From Schistocerca nitens (taxonomy: Eukaryota; Arthropoda; Insecta; Orthoptera; Acrididae), in NCBI RefSeq assembly GCF_023898315.1, contig NC_064619.1:342445150-342509149 (forward strand): a DNA stretch of 64,000 nucleotides, in the 5' to 3' direction. The translations under genes were made by a program, and so were the position numbers. This document shows positions 42,636 through 53,809 of the stretch, one piece after another. How positions within the stretch are numbered: the stretch's first letter is position 1; every line of letters starts with the position of its first letter. The notes beneath the pieces are model-generated. The model ran no database searches. It was given only the letters and a program-made list of their open reading frames with translations, and was not told where the DNA came from.

Positions 42636-44087
42636 AACTCGTGCCCATAAAGGATAACGCTCTGGTGGGCGGTTTGCGGGTTTAAATCAGCTCGTGGTAT
42701 GACCATGCGGGGCATTTGACCTGCGGTCGTCGCACGGTGGCGCTAGCAGCAGCCCACATACGCAGAGGTGTGTTGGTACATGTCAGAGTACGGTGCAGCG
42801 AGTAAGTGTGCAGAAGTTTTCAGACGTGCTAATGGTGACTTTGTGTTGAAAATGGCTCAAAGAACATATGCTGTTGACGTTATGAGCGGTAGAAACTAGG
42901 GCGACTGGAGGCTGGTCAAACACAGCAGGTTGCAGCACGGGCCCTCCGTGTGTCACAGAGTGTGATCTCAAGATTATGGCAACGACTCCAGCAGACAGGA
43001 AACGTGTCTAGGCGCTACAACACGGGACTTCCACAGTGTATAACGCCACTAGAAGACCGATATCTCACTATCAGTGCCCGCAGACGGCCATGGAGTACTA
43101 CAGGTAGCCTTGCACGGGACCTTACCGCAGCCACTGGAACAGTTGTCTCCAGACACACAGTCTACAGACAACTGAACAGACATGGTTTATTCGCCCGGAG
43201 ACCTGCAAGGTGCATTCCACTGACCCCTGGTCACGGGAGAACCCGTAAAGCCTGGTGTCAAGAACACAGTACATGGTCATTGGAACAGTGGTCGCAGGTT
43301 ATGTTCACGGACGAGTCCAGGTATAGTCTGAACAGTGATTCTCGCCGGGTTTTCATCTGGCGTAACTCAGGAATCAGATACCAACCCCTTAATGTCCTTG
43401 AAAGGGACCTGTATGGAGGTCGTAGTTTGATGATGTAGGGTGGGATTATGACTGGTGCACGTACACCCCTCCATGTCTTTGACAGAGGAACTGTAACAGG
43501 TCAGGTCTATCGGGACGTAATTTTGCACTAGTATGTCCGCCTTTTCAGGGGTGCAGTGGGTCCCACCTTCCCCCTGTTGGACGATGACGCACGGCCCCAC
43601 CGAGCTGCCATAGTGGAGGAATACCTTGAACAGAAGATATCAGGTGAATGGAGTGGCCTGCCTGTTCTCCAGACCTAAACCCCATCGAGCACGTCTGGGA
43701 TGCTCTCGGTCGACGTATCGCTGCACGTCTTCAAACGCCTATGACACTACAGGAGCTCCGTCAGACACTGGTGCAAGAATGGGAGGCTATACCCCAGCAG
43801 CTGCTCGACCAACTGATCCAGAGTATGCCAATCCGTTGAGCGGCCTGTGTGCGTGTGCATGGTGATCATGTCCCATATTGATGTCGGGGTACACACGCAG
43901 GGAACAGTGGCGTTTTGTAGCACATGTGTTTCGGGACCGTTTTCTCAACTTATCACCAATACCGTGGACTTACAGATCTGTGTCGTGTGTGTTCCGTATG
44001 TGCCTATGTTATTAGCGCCAGTTTTGTGTAGTGCCACGTTGTGTGGCACGACGTTCTGCAATTATCCTTAATTTATGAGCATGAGTG
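42636..44087 (+). mobile_element. Tc1-like transposon, degenerate
   Basis: Inverted termini align as ACTCGTGCCCATAAAGGATAA (left) with the complement of TTATCCTTAATTTATGAGCA (right). A Tc1-like transposase frame with several breaks lies between them. A TA precedes the left end. The right boundary is approximate because the LTR-like repeat starts within a few bases. Confidence 0.8.
42851..43839 (+). pseudogene. Tc1-like transposase, several stops and shifts
   Basis: Starts MAQRTYAVDV at 42851, then a shift. The main open part (42950-43438) gives SQSVISRLWQRLQQTGNVSR, VSRHTVYRQLNRHGLFARRP and MFTDESRYSL with the first aspartate. Stops occur at about 43436 and 43529. LLDDDARPHRAAIVEEYLEQ carries the second aspartate near 43585. 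After another shift the end reads EWPACSPDLNPIEHVWDALG with the catalytic glutamate and stops at 43837-43839. When the shift is ignored the spacing is the usual 34 residues. Confidence 0.88.
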
Positions 44088-44091
44088 TTTT

Positions 44092-44637
44092 TGTGTTGGC
44101 AGAAGAGCCAACACCGTGTTACTAGTGGAGGCCGAAATGCACGCGTTTTAGCTCACGGAGGCTGGCGTGAGGAGGGAAGAACTATACTGACGTGTGGTCT
44201 GGAACATGACAAGGAATTAGAATTCAAAAAGCGCACGTAATTAGTTTGATACTTAACATTAATCCATTAATGATGAACGTCGCTTTTGACGGTACATGAT
44301 TCACAATATTATCTGTTCAGAATACATTCTTGAAGATAGTCATTATAGTAACTGAATATGGCACCTTGCTAGGTCGTAGCAAATGACGTAGCTGCAGGCT
44401 ATGCTAAACTGTCGTCTCTGCAAATGAGAGCGTATGTAGACAGTGAACCATCGCTAGCAAAGTGGGCTGTACAACTGGGGCGAGTGCTAGGGAGTCTCTC
44501 TAGACTACACCTGCCGTGTCGCGGCGCTCGGTCTCCAATCACTGATAGTGGCGACCCGCGGGTCCGACGCATACTAACGGACCGCGGCCGATTTAAAGGC
44601 TACCACCTAGCAAGTGTGGTGTCTGGCAGTGACACAA
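44092..44637 (-). repeat. Solo-LTR-like repeat L, copy 3 (about 546 bp, diverged)
   Basis: It shares GCACCTTGCTAGGTCGTAG, CGGACCGCGGCCGATTTAAA, CACCTAGCAAGTGTGGTGTC and both terminal hairpins (GTGTTGGC...GCCAACAC; TGTGGTGTC...GACACAACA) with the copies at 25930 and 31604. A clean 5-bp duplication is not visible: AGTGT follows the right end, and AGTGT occurs slightly upstream of the left end. Confidence 0.75.
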
Positions 44638-45049
44638 CAAGTGTAGTTTCTTCTTCCGTCGCTTCCTCATTTCCAACCAGGTGATGTATGTAATCACGGA
44701 ATTCTACAATCATATCCTCTACCCCACTTTGGTACTCCCGTTTTTTCGTCGCCGTTTCATCTTGATTTCAGTGTACGATTTAATCAAGGAGATGGTGAAC
44801 TGTAGGTATGTGTTGCTCCTCTCCCGGCACGTACTTGTCTTACTTCACATTTTTTTTCCACCAGAGAGAGGAGAACGGACTTCCCGGTTACGAGTCGAAA
44901 CTTTTACTTCCGAGCCAGCTGTTCCGCGAGCAGTACGTAACCGTACAAGCGGGGGCTGCTCGACATAATGAATGCTCCCGACGACCTGAAGAGCTGTCCG
45001 GAGGCCCAGCCCTGAGCGTTACCCTGTTGTCGCTCGAGTACTAGCTCGA
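44638..45049. other. Unassigned DNA next to the CpG-rich island
   Basis: No repeat or coding homology recognised. Possibly unique host sequence. Confidence 0.35.
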
Positions 45050-45545
45050 ATTTAAAAACTAAAAATTGGGCAATTTGGCGGCGGCAGCTGCGCGGCCGGC
45101 AGGGGGCGCGGTGACGCTGCAGTAGCGGCTGCAGGAATCCGCCGCAGCACATGCCGCGCCGACTGGCGCATCTGTCCCGCGCCGTCCTCTCCGCTGCTTT
45201 CCTTCCTCTCGCCCGCTGCCCCTTTCCTTTCCTTTTCCGCTTACGTGCCCGCCGTATTATAATGAATAGGGGGCGGAAATGATTGCCCGGGGTCGAGCGA
45301 CAGCCGGGCAGCCGGGCGCCGCCCGCGGCATGTGCTGTCCGAGCCGGCCCGCGCGCCGCGCTCTGCGCACGAGCCCCGGCCTGCCGTAGGTCGCGCCCGC
45401 CGCCGCCGCGCCGGTGCGAATGACCTCGCCGGCGGCCCGCAGGGAACCGTTCCGGCACCAGCACTACTCGCACCTGCTCAGTCGCCTTGCACAGCACCTT
45501 ACCCCGCGTCGCGCCAATGGAAAACAGTCCGGAAGCGTAACTTTC
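45050..45545. promoter_or_regulatory. GC- and CpG-rich island, possible host promoter or first exon
   Basis: About 500 bp stand out from the AT-rich surroundings by many CG dinucleotides and GC-box-like words (GGGGGCGG near 45269, CCGCCCGC, CGCCGCCGCCGCGCC). A TATTATAATG sequence lies at about 45256-45265. None of the repeat families identified here matches it. The right end meets the terminal repeat of the element at 45562. No convincing exon or splice pattern is visible, so a promoter role is a guess. Confidence 0.35.
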
Positions 45546-45605
45546 CGTAGTCAATGAAGTACAGGGTGTATCAAAAAGAATCATCCGATTTGGCACTTCT
45601 ATATG

Positions 45606-47744
45606 TCTACATCTACATCTACATACATACTCCGCAATCCACCATTCGGTGCTTGGTGGAGGGTACCTCGTACCACAACTAGCATCTTCTCTCCCTGTTC
45701 TACTCCCAAACAGAACGAGGGAAAAATGACTGCCTATATGCCTCTGTACGAGCCCTAATCTCTCTTATCTCATCTTTGGGGTCTTTCCGCGAAATGTAAG
45801 TTGGCGGCAGTAAAATTGTACTGCAGTCAGCCTCAAATGCTGGTTCTCTAAATTTCCTCAGTAGCGATTAACCAAAAGAACGCCTCCTTTCATCCAGAGA
45901 CTCCCACCCGAGTTCCTGAAGCATTTCCGTAACACTCGCGTGATGATCAAACCTACCAGTAACAAATCTAGCAGCCCGCCTCTGAATTGCTTCTATGTCC
46001 TCCCTCAATTCGACCTGATAGGGATCCCAAACGCTCGAGCAGTACTCAAGAATAGGTCGCACTAGTGTCTTATAAGCGGTCTCCTTTACAGATGAACCAC
46101 ATCTTCCCAAAATTCTACCAATGAACCGAAGACGACTATCCGCCTTCCCCACAACTCACATTACCCGCTTGTCCCAATTCATATCGCTCTGGAATGTTAC
46201 GCCCAAATATTTAATTGACGTGACTGTGTCAAGCGCTACACTACTAATGGAGTATTCAAACACTACGGGATTCTTTTCTCTATTCATCTACATTAATTTA
46301 CATTTATCTATATTTAGAGTTAGCTGCCATTCTTTACACCAATCACAAATACTGTCCAAGTCATCTTGTATCCTCCTACAGTCACTCAACGACGACACCT
46401 TCCCGTACACTACAGCATCATCAGCAAACCGCCGCACATTGCTATCCACCCTATCCAAAAGAACATTTATGTAGATAGAAAACAACAGCGGACCTACCAC
46501 ACTTCCCTGGGGCACTCCAGATGATACCATCACCTCCGGTGAACACTCACCATCGAGGACAACGTACTGGGTTCTATTACTTAAGAAGTCTTCGAGCCAC
46601 TCACATATTTGGGAACCAATCCCATATGCTCGTAACTTAGTTAGGAGTCTGCAGTGGGGCACCGAGTCAAACGCATTCCGGAAGTCAAGGAATATGGCGT
46701 CCGTCTGATACCCTTCATCCATGGTTCGCAAGATATCATTTGAAAAAAGGGCGAGTTGCGTTTCGCAGGAGCGAAGCTTTCTAAAGCCGTGCTGATACAT
46801 GGACAGCAACTTCTCTGTCTCAAGGAAATTCATTATATTCGAACTGAGAATATATTCGAGAATCCTGCAACAAACCGATGTTAAGGATATTGGTCTGTAA
46901 TTTTGAGGATCCGTCCTTCTACCCTTCTTATATACAGGCGTCACCTGCGCTTTTTTCCAGTCGCTCGGGCCTTTACGTTGGGCAAGAGATTCGCGATAAA
47001 TGCAAGCTAAGTAAGGAGACAACGCAGTAGAGTACTCTCTGTAAAACCGAATTGGAATCCCATCAGGACCTGGCAATTTATTTGTTTTCAACCCATTCAG
47101 CTGCTTCAAAACCCCAGGGATGTCTATCACTATGTCCTCCATACGGGAATCTGTACGTGACTCAAACGGCGGTATGTTTGTACGATCCTCCTGCGTGAAA
47201 GATTTCTCAAACGCTAAATTTAAAATTTCAGCTTTCGTTTTGGTGTCTTCCGTTGCCAGGCCAGACTGATCAGTGACTGGATGAAAGCCTTCGACCCGCT
47301 TACCGATTTTATGTAAGACTAGAATTTCCTTGGGTTTTCAGCAAGATCTTTTGCTAAGGTATGACGGTGGTAGTGGTTGAATGGTTCGTGCATCGCTCTT
47401 TTTACAGCAGCACGACTCTCTACTAACTTTTGCCTGTCCTCATTCTCCCGATCTTTCTTGTACCGCGAGTGCAATTGCCTTTGCTTCCTGAGCATTCTCC
47501 GAATTGCGCTGTTAAACCACGGTGAGTCTTTTCCGTCCGTAACCCACTTTTTCGGCACATACTTGTCCAATGCGTGATTTACAATGTGTTTAAAATTTGC
47601 CCATAATTCTTCCACGTCCATCGTACTGGAAGTAAATGAAGTCGATTCATTTACTAAGTGGGATGCTAACAACTGCTTATCTGCATGTCTGAGACTAATA
47701 AACGTATGCAATGTATTTTGTTTTTTGATGAACGGGAAACTCAA
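45606..47744 (-). mobile_element. 5'-truncated CR1/Jockey-like retrotransposon with ATCTACATCTAC tail
   Basis: The minus strand carries three open parts. The first, near 47690-47319, is a linker region between endonuclease and RT (WVTDGKDSPWFNSAIRRMLR). The second, 47142-46288, holds most of the reverse transcriptase: LPGPDGIPIRFYRE, NYRPISLTSVCCRILE, FLDFRNAFDSVPHCRLL, GVPQGSVVGPLLFSIYIN and RFADDAVVYG (catalytic FADD). The third, 46152-45868, is the C-terminal domain (LVRPILEYCSSVWDPYQ, AIQRRAARFVTGRF). The 3' end is the (GTAGAT)n-type tail at 45606-45630. The endonuclease is missing by truncation. The exact 5' border, roughly 47695-47744, is unresolved. Confidence 0.88.
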
Positions 47745-48155
47745 AAAGTTCTTTTTTCATACCTTTTCATAGGTGTTCAAGGTGCCCCCCCTCCCACCCT
47801 CTTGAGATGCACTGCTATATGTCAATGCGGTATTAAAATTGTTCCCGCACTGCGGCATATCTCGAGTTACAGCTTCCACAGCTGCTGTTTTGCAAGTGTC
47901 TCAGTTCATTCATTGTTGTTCGTAACGGAGGCACATAAACAGTCTATTATAAACTCCCACAAGAAATAATCACATGCAGTCAGCTCCGGTGACCTTGGAG
48001 GCCAGTAATGTAAGGCTGAATCATTTGGTCCAATGCTACCGGTCCATCGTGCAGTAATCGTTTGGTTTAAAAATTGCCGCACTTCCAGATACCAGTGTGG
48101 CGGTGCCCCATCCTGTTGCTAAACAAGTCGTTCGAACCAAACTGTGGGAAATGAA

Positions 48156-48562
48156 AAAAAAAGTTTCAAATGCCTATAAGCACTATGGGACTTAACATCG
48201 GAGGTCATCAGTCCCCTAGGCTTACAACAACTTAAACCTAACTAACCTAAGGACATCACATACATCCATGCCCGAGGCAGGATTCGAAGCCGGCCGCAGT
48301 GGCTGAGCGGTTCTAGGTGCTGCAGTCCGGAACCGCGCGACTATTATGGTCACAGGTTCGAATCCTTCCTGGGACATGGATGTGTGTGATGTCCTTAGGT
48401 TAGTTAGGTTTAAGTAGTTTTAAGTTCTAGGTGACTGATGACCTCAGATGTTAAGTTCCATACTGCTCAGAGCCATTTGAACCAGGATTCGAACCTATGA
48501 TCAGAGGCAACCGCGGGGTTCCGGACTGAAGCGCCTAGAACCGCTCGGCCACAGCGGCCGGC
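48156..48562 (-). repeat. SINE family 1, outer copy, interrupted by a second SINE
   Basis: Target duplication GGGAAATGAAA (48145-48155 and 48563-48573). The copy is broken inside its B box (CAGGATTCGAA on the plus strand) by the SINE at 48289-48482. Confidence 0.93.
48289..48482 (+). repeat. SINE family 1, inner copy
   Basis: Full-length plus-strand SINE flanked by CAGGATTCGAA (48278-48288 and 48483-48493). It is inserted in the opposite orientation in the B box of another SINE of the same family. Confidence 0.95.
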
Positions 48563-49572
48563 GGGAAATGAAAGTTCCCAAGCATATCGAGATATGTGCT
48601 TCCTGCAACAGCACCCTCGGCAAAGAAAAATGGACCATACAGATTTTCCCGTGAAACTGCACAAAAAATATTAAATTTGGGGGAGTCCCTCTCATGTTGT
48701 ACAATTTCATGTGATTGTTCCGTAACCCATATTCTCACATTATGTCGGTTGACCTTTCCAATTTAATGGAATGTTGCCTCGTCACTAAACACTAAGCGTG
48801 GAAGAAAACTGTCATTCTCCATCTTGCCAAGAACGAGATTACCGAACTCCACGTTGTTGTTTGTCGTCTTCGTGAAGAGCTTACAGTTGCTGAATTTTGC
48901 ATGGTTTCATGTGTAAACGTCGACGCAACACATGCCAGACGAAAATCGGGGTCTGCTGAGCTGTCGAGGTGCACGGCGAACGGATTTCTGCTGACTACTT
49001 GTGAAACTATGGATGAGGCGTTCGACGTCTGTATCAGACGCTCAGGGACGTCCCGGAGATTTGCCTTTACACAAAGAGCCTGTTTCTCGGAATTTTTCAT
49101 CCCATCGTCTAACACTCTGAGCTGTAGGAGGATCCACACCATACCTAGTACGAAAGCCACGCTGAACAGTTGTTACTGACCAGCACTGCGCAAAACGTAG
49201 AACACAAAATGCTTTCTGTTATCCCGATACCAGTTTTAGTGTAACTGAAGTGGGTGCAAACTGCTGCTACCTAGCGGGAATCATGTAATACTCGAGAGTT
49301 TGCTCTTTACAATAGTACGTTGTTCACGCGCATATCTCAGATAACATCGGACGATTCTTTTTAATACACCCTGTGTGTACTACACACTGTAGCAATGAAG
49401 TACCTTTCTTATGATCTGATGTATTTAACCACGGTGGGATAAGGGTCGTCGTCGGAATAAGGGTAGCTGTGGAAATGGAGAGAAAACGTCTTTAAAAATG
49501 AACCGACGACGTTAAACAATAATCGCGAATTTATGACAAATCTTTACGTGTTGACTAAGGTGACAGAAGTCA

Positions 49573-49770
49573 AATGGTTCAAATGGCTCTGAGCACTATG
49601 GGACTCAACTGCTGAGGTCATTAGTCCCCTAGAACTTAGAACTAGTTAAACCTAACTAACCTAAGGACATCACAAACATCCATGCCCGAGGCAGGATTCG
49701 AACCTGCGACCGTAGCGGTCTTGCGGTTCCAGACTGCAGCGCCTTTAACCGCACGGCCACTTCGGCCGGC
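49573..49770 (-). repeat. SINE family 1, full length
   Basis: Perfect 11-bp duplication GACAGAAGTCA (49562-49572, 49771-49781). Tail-first in plus orientation, head ending GGCCGGC. Confidence 0.96.
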
Positions 49771-50011
49771 GACAGAAGTCATAGGATAGCGATATCCACA
49801 TATTCAGATGGCAGTAGTTTCGGTATAAAATGGCAGGCAGTACATTGGCGGAGCTGTCACTTGTTCTCAGATGATTCCCGCCTTTATTATGGGCATACGA
49901 CAGGAATTAACGCGATATGATAATTGGTTTGCTATAACTTTCTAGAACTGTTAACTGGACTGTAAAACGGATAGAACATTTTACAGTTATCATATCTTAA
50001 AGTACATATTG

Positions 50012-50640
50012 ATTGAAACTTCCTAACAGATTGAAAAGTTGTGCTAGACTGAGACTCGAACTCGGGACTTTTGCCTCTGATGTCCTTAGGTTAGTTAGGT
50101 TTAAGTAGTTCTAAGTTCTAGGGGACTGATGACCATAGATGTTAAGTCCCATAGTGCTCAGGGCCATTTGAACCATTTTGTCTCTGATGGACAAGTGTTC
50201 TAAGGACTGAGCTATCCAAACGCCACTCGTGATCCGTCCTCATAGCTTCACCTCCGCCAGTACTTCCTCTCCTACCTTCCAAACGTCACAGAAGCTTTAC
50301 TGTGAAATTTGCAAGACTAGAAACCATGGAAGAAAAGATATTACTGAGACATGCCTTAGCCACAGCCTCGAGGATGTTTCCGGAATGAAAATATTCACTC
50401 TGCAGTGAAGTGTGCGCTGATTTGAAACTTCCTGGCAGATTAAAACTGAGTGCAAGGCCGAGACTCGGACATGGGACCTTTGGCTTGGAGGGGTAGTGCT
50501 TGGGTACCTCAGTTGGTAGAGCACTAGCCTGAGAAAGGCAAAGGTGCTGAGTTCGAGTTTCGGACCGGCACACAAATCTGCTAGGAAGCTTCAGTCAATA
50601 TGTGCTTTCATATCAGTGCACACTCCGCTACATAAATTTC
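50012..50640. repeat. Foldback repeat with tRNA-like sequences in inverted arms
   Basis: The left arm (about 50012-50235, minus-oriented) has GAAACTTCCTAACAG, GAGACTCGAACTCGG and GACTGAGCTATCC. The right arm (about 50495-50620, plus-oriented) has GGTACCTCAGTTGGTAGAGC, GAGTTCGAGTTTCGG and CTGCTAGGAAGCTTC. These are complementary tRNA-like modules with A- and B-box-like words. A third, partial, minus-oriented module lies at 50427-50485. A truncated SINE interrupts the left arm. Confidence 0.7.
50083..50181 (+). repeat. SINE family 1, 5'-truncated
   Basis: Only the tail half is present, starting at TCCTTAGGTTAG. CTCTGATG occurs on both sides (50075-50082, 50182-50189). It is inserted in the foldback repeat. 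Confidence 0.85.
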
Positions 50641-50744
50641 ATTCTGGATACTTACTTACAGATCCAAGAAGTTCCGATTGGTGGCGGCGCTATACGTATC
50701 CTTCAAAGTGGCGTCAGTAACGGAGGTGCATTCCAGGCAGAGAG

Positions 50745-53436
50745 TTGCCACTGAGTTTTATTTTTGCGGAAAGCCAGAGCATCGCAGATATTCACAGACG
50801 CTTCCAGAATATCTATAGAGATCTGGGATTGAACATAAACATGGTAAGTCGCAGCAACTCAAATCAGTTCAATCTCTCGTATGCCGGCCGGTCGCACACA
50901 GCTGTGGCTCCGGCAGTGTTGGAACGTGCGGACACTCTCATTCTACCTGACTGATGGATCACAATTAAACACCTCGCTGCTCAGCTGGATGTATCTGCTG
51001 GTACTTCTGATCTATTCGTCCACCAGTTGGAGTACTCAAAAGTGTGTGCCAGCTGGGCTCCTCGCCACCTAACAAAAGACCGTAATGAGCAATGCTGGCT
51101 TTCAGGTAATAAAATGAAATGATGGTGTGGCCTTCAACTACGTACCCTCCAGGTTCAAAGTTGAAATATTAAAAGTTTTGGCTGGTTTCGTTTTCTAGGG
51201 GCTGGGATACGTAGTTGCCGCATTACGGGCCAAATACTGCTGAGTCTACAGTATACGATAAGAATACTCACATGAATCGAATGGTCAAAGTTTCTATCAC
51301 TCGGCAATTGCGAATTATGAATGTAACATATAAATTTATAAATGAAAGATTGCAATTAAATAAAATCTGCAGGTACTACCTTAACGACTTTAAATGATGA
51401 GTACGATAGCAGAAGTACTTTTGAGAATGCGGTAATTTCTGCAAAACACTTATTGGTGTCGATGGTCCAGCTATTAAATAAAATATAAGTTGAATAACAG
51501 GGAACCAATAGTTATGAACAACAACACAGCTCGCGAGATATTCACTTCTAAACGCACACTACGTCTTCACTGGGGTACTATCACAAGTGCACAAGTCGGC
51601 ACTCCGAAATATTTCTATCCTCCGCGACCACGCGCAAACTGCTCCCCTGTCCAAGTCTTTCCGCCGAATCTGCTCCGAGTATCCCCTGCGACTATCTCCC
51701 CGTGTCCAGTGCGACTGTCCCTTCGTGCCGCACTCTCAAAACTGCCCCAGTGTCCTGTGTCGAAACCATCCTCCTCTCCCACTTCCATACAGTCTCACCA
51801 TTAACGAGCGCTGTGATTGGCTAGAGCGCTCCCTCCACGTCTCCAAGCCAATGTGCACACACAAACATATTGAAACACATACGGAATACTCGATTTACAT
51901 TTAAATAACTTGAAATTAAATAAATATTTCTATGGCTGGGCCATAAACACGCACAAACACACATTATTAAATACATAAACAAATTAAATAAACATATATC
52001 AAAGGAATAGCAACAAAAGGTAGGCCAGTAGCCTAATGTCTCTGTGCTTTCTAAAACACAGCAAATATTTAACCAATTTCTACATGAATAGTATATATCG
52101 GATATAAACAAAGACATAGACGAATAAATATATTTACAAGCATGCTGCTACTGTTTTTTCGTGTAACTGTGGAGTACTTATGGCCTGACGCGATCGATGG
52201 TAATCGGCCACTTTGACCTCCAACAACTCATGTACTATTTAAGTTACATGCCTGTAATTCATACCAATTTAGGTTTACACTAATAGCTTTCTACAGAAAC
52301 GTAGATCGACGAAATTGGAAGAACCGTTTAGATTTTGAAAATTCGTTGCTGGGTGTTACTTGTATAATTTATCGTCAGATACTAAACTAATAAATATATT
52401 GAAAATCTGACTACACCGTCAGAATCGTCGTGCAAATAATAGTAATGTACATGTTTCTTTCTGATTTATCATGATTCATCTGGCTACTACTAATTTCTAT
52501 ACGAACTATGAATTGTCTGTCATTAAGGTTTCAGGAAGTCCGCCATCTTTGGCACTCCCGGCATAGACATATCTTTCATCGACACAAAGCACCGTCCTCG
52601 TCACAGCGGAATTCCCAGCCACGCGACTGAACCATGCGCTGGGGCTACCCCTCTCGTCCTGCTAACGTTCGGCACCACGTGTTTGCTGCCGAGCCCTGGC
52701 TGGCCGAACAGCCCGTGCGGCCGCCCCAACTCCGAACATATAATATTTCCAGGGCGCCACAACTCGCCCGTTACCTCACAGCAACGAAGGGCCGTTTGTA
52801 CGGAATTGCTTGCACGTTACGAGGCTGAACATGACAATTTTTTGTCGAACATTGTCACAGGCGATGAAACGTAAGTTCATCATTTCCATCTGGAAATAAA
52901 ACTAAGTCCATGGAATGGCACCACACCAGTTCTCCTCGGAATAAAAGGTTCAAAGCGGCATTCTCAGCCGGTAAAGTCACTGCGACGGTCTCCTGGGACT
53001 CTGAAGGGTTATTCTCTTCGATGTGCTCCCTCATGGTGCAACGATCAGCTCTGAACTGTGTTGTACTACCCTGAGCAAACTGAAGAAACGAATTCAGCAT
53101 GTTCGTCGCTAGGAACATGCGAACTATCTCCTTCTCCATGACAACGCAAGGCCTCACAGAAGTGTGCACACCCGAGAGGAGTTCACAAAATTTCATTGGA
53201 CTGCTCTCCTTCATCCACCCTACAGCCCGGATCTCGCACCTTCCGACGTCCTTGTGTTTGGACCAATAAACGATGCACTAAGCGGGAAGCGGTACGTAGA
53301 CGACGGGGAGTTTACTGATGCAGCAAGACGTTGGTTCCGGCGTCGACCAGTAGAGTGGTACCTTGCGGTCATGGAGGCTGTCCCAGTAACGTGGCATAAC
53401 GCTGTAGCATTGATCGGAGATTATCCTGAAAATTAG
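50745..53436 (+). pseudogene. Mariner (DD34D) transposase split by about 1.7 kb
   Basis: The 5' part (50745-51090) encodes AESQSIADIHRRFQNIYRDL, then VLERADTLILPD, stop, ITIKHLAAQLDVSAGT and HQLEYSKVCASWAPRHLT. The 3' part resumes near 52765 with QQRRAVCTELLARYEAEHDN and FLSNIVTGDET (first aspartate). After several shifts the last open segment (about 53120-53436) has LLHDNARPHRS (second aspartate), PPYSPDLAPSDVLVFGP (third aspartate, 34 residues later) and ends IGDYPEN. The spacing fits classical mariner DD34D. Stops and shifts make it inactive. Whether the gap is one insertion or two is unresolved. Confidence 0.75.
51090..52760. other. Insertion of unknown identity within the mariner
   Basis: This stretch contains a pyrimidine-rich part (51600-51800) and an AT-rich part with AATAAA words. 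No coding domain is recognised. It may be one or more retroelement fragments. Confidence 0.35.
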
Positions 53437-53809
53437 AGTTTGTAGCCTTAAGGGTGGGGAATAATGCGGGGTATTGGAATCCTGAATAAAACCAGCCTGC
53501 TTTCAGAGAAAAAGATGGGTTGCATTAGTTAATCAAAGCTTCTTGTACGTGTATACACACAGTTATTTAATGACTATAAAGTGAGACGCCCTGCTAAACC
53601 TGCAGGACAGGACAGGTAGTTTAAATTGTGGAAAGGGGCGAAAATAAGCGGCTGTCAGTTACACTCCAACAGAAAACTTTATTTATTTGACCAAACATTA
53701 CAAGAACCAAGAAAATTTAAAAAAGGAACACAGCATTAATTTTTGGAACTTAATTACCGGCTCTATACGTCATATAATCTGATGCCTTAAGGACAAGACC
53801 ACTTTAATT

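Larger units (their letters stand above)
47767..49210 (-). pseudogene. Tc1/mariner-superfamily transposase split by nested SINEs
   Basis: From about 49210 down: AFCVLRFAQCWSVTTVQRGF, then PTAQSVRRWDEKFRETGSL (helix-turn-helix region), RLVFSDEATFH followed by a stop (first aspartate), GKVNRHNVRIW, FCAVSRENLYGPFFFAEG and YLDMLGNFHFP. There the SINEs 48156-48562 intervene. The frame continues as QQDGAPPHWYLEVRQFLN (second aspartate, near 48110), WPPRSPELTACDYFLWEFII (third aspartate, 46 residues after the second) and ends HLEHL at 47767. The acidic triad is DDD. Several stops make it inactive. Confidence 0.85.
45562..49374 (-). mobile_element. Tc1/mariner-superfamily element with nested retroelements
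   Basis: Termini CAGGGTGTATCAAAAAGAAT and the complement of ATTCTTTTTAATACACCCTG delimit the element. It is enlarged by a non-LTR retrotransposon (45606 to about 47695) near its 3' end and by nested SINEs (48156-48562). Its own sequence is about 1.3 kb. Confidence 0.85.

Noticed and set aside
44904-45596. A 230-codon minus-strand frame over the CpG-rich island
   Set aside because: It starts in the terminal repeat of the neighbouring transposon and has Arg/Ala/Gly-rich composition expected of GC-rich DNA, with no motif.
45606-47744. The element as a full-length, active retrotransposon
   Set aside because: The endonuclease is missing, the frame is broken in at least two places and the 5' end is truncated.
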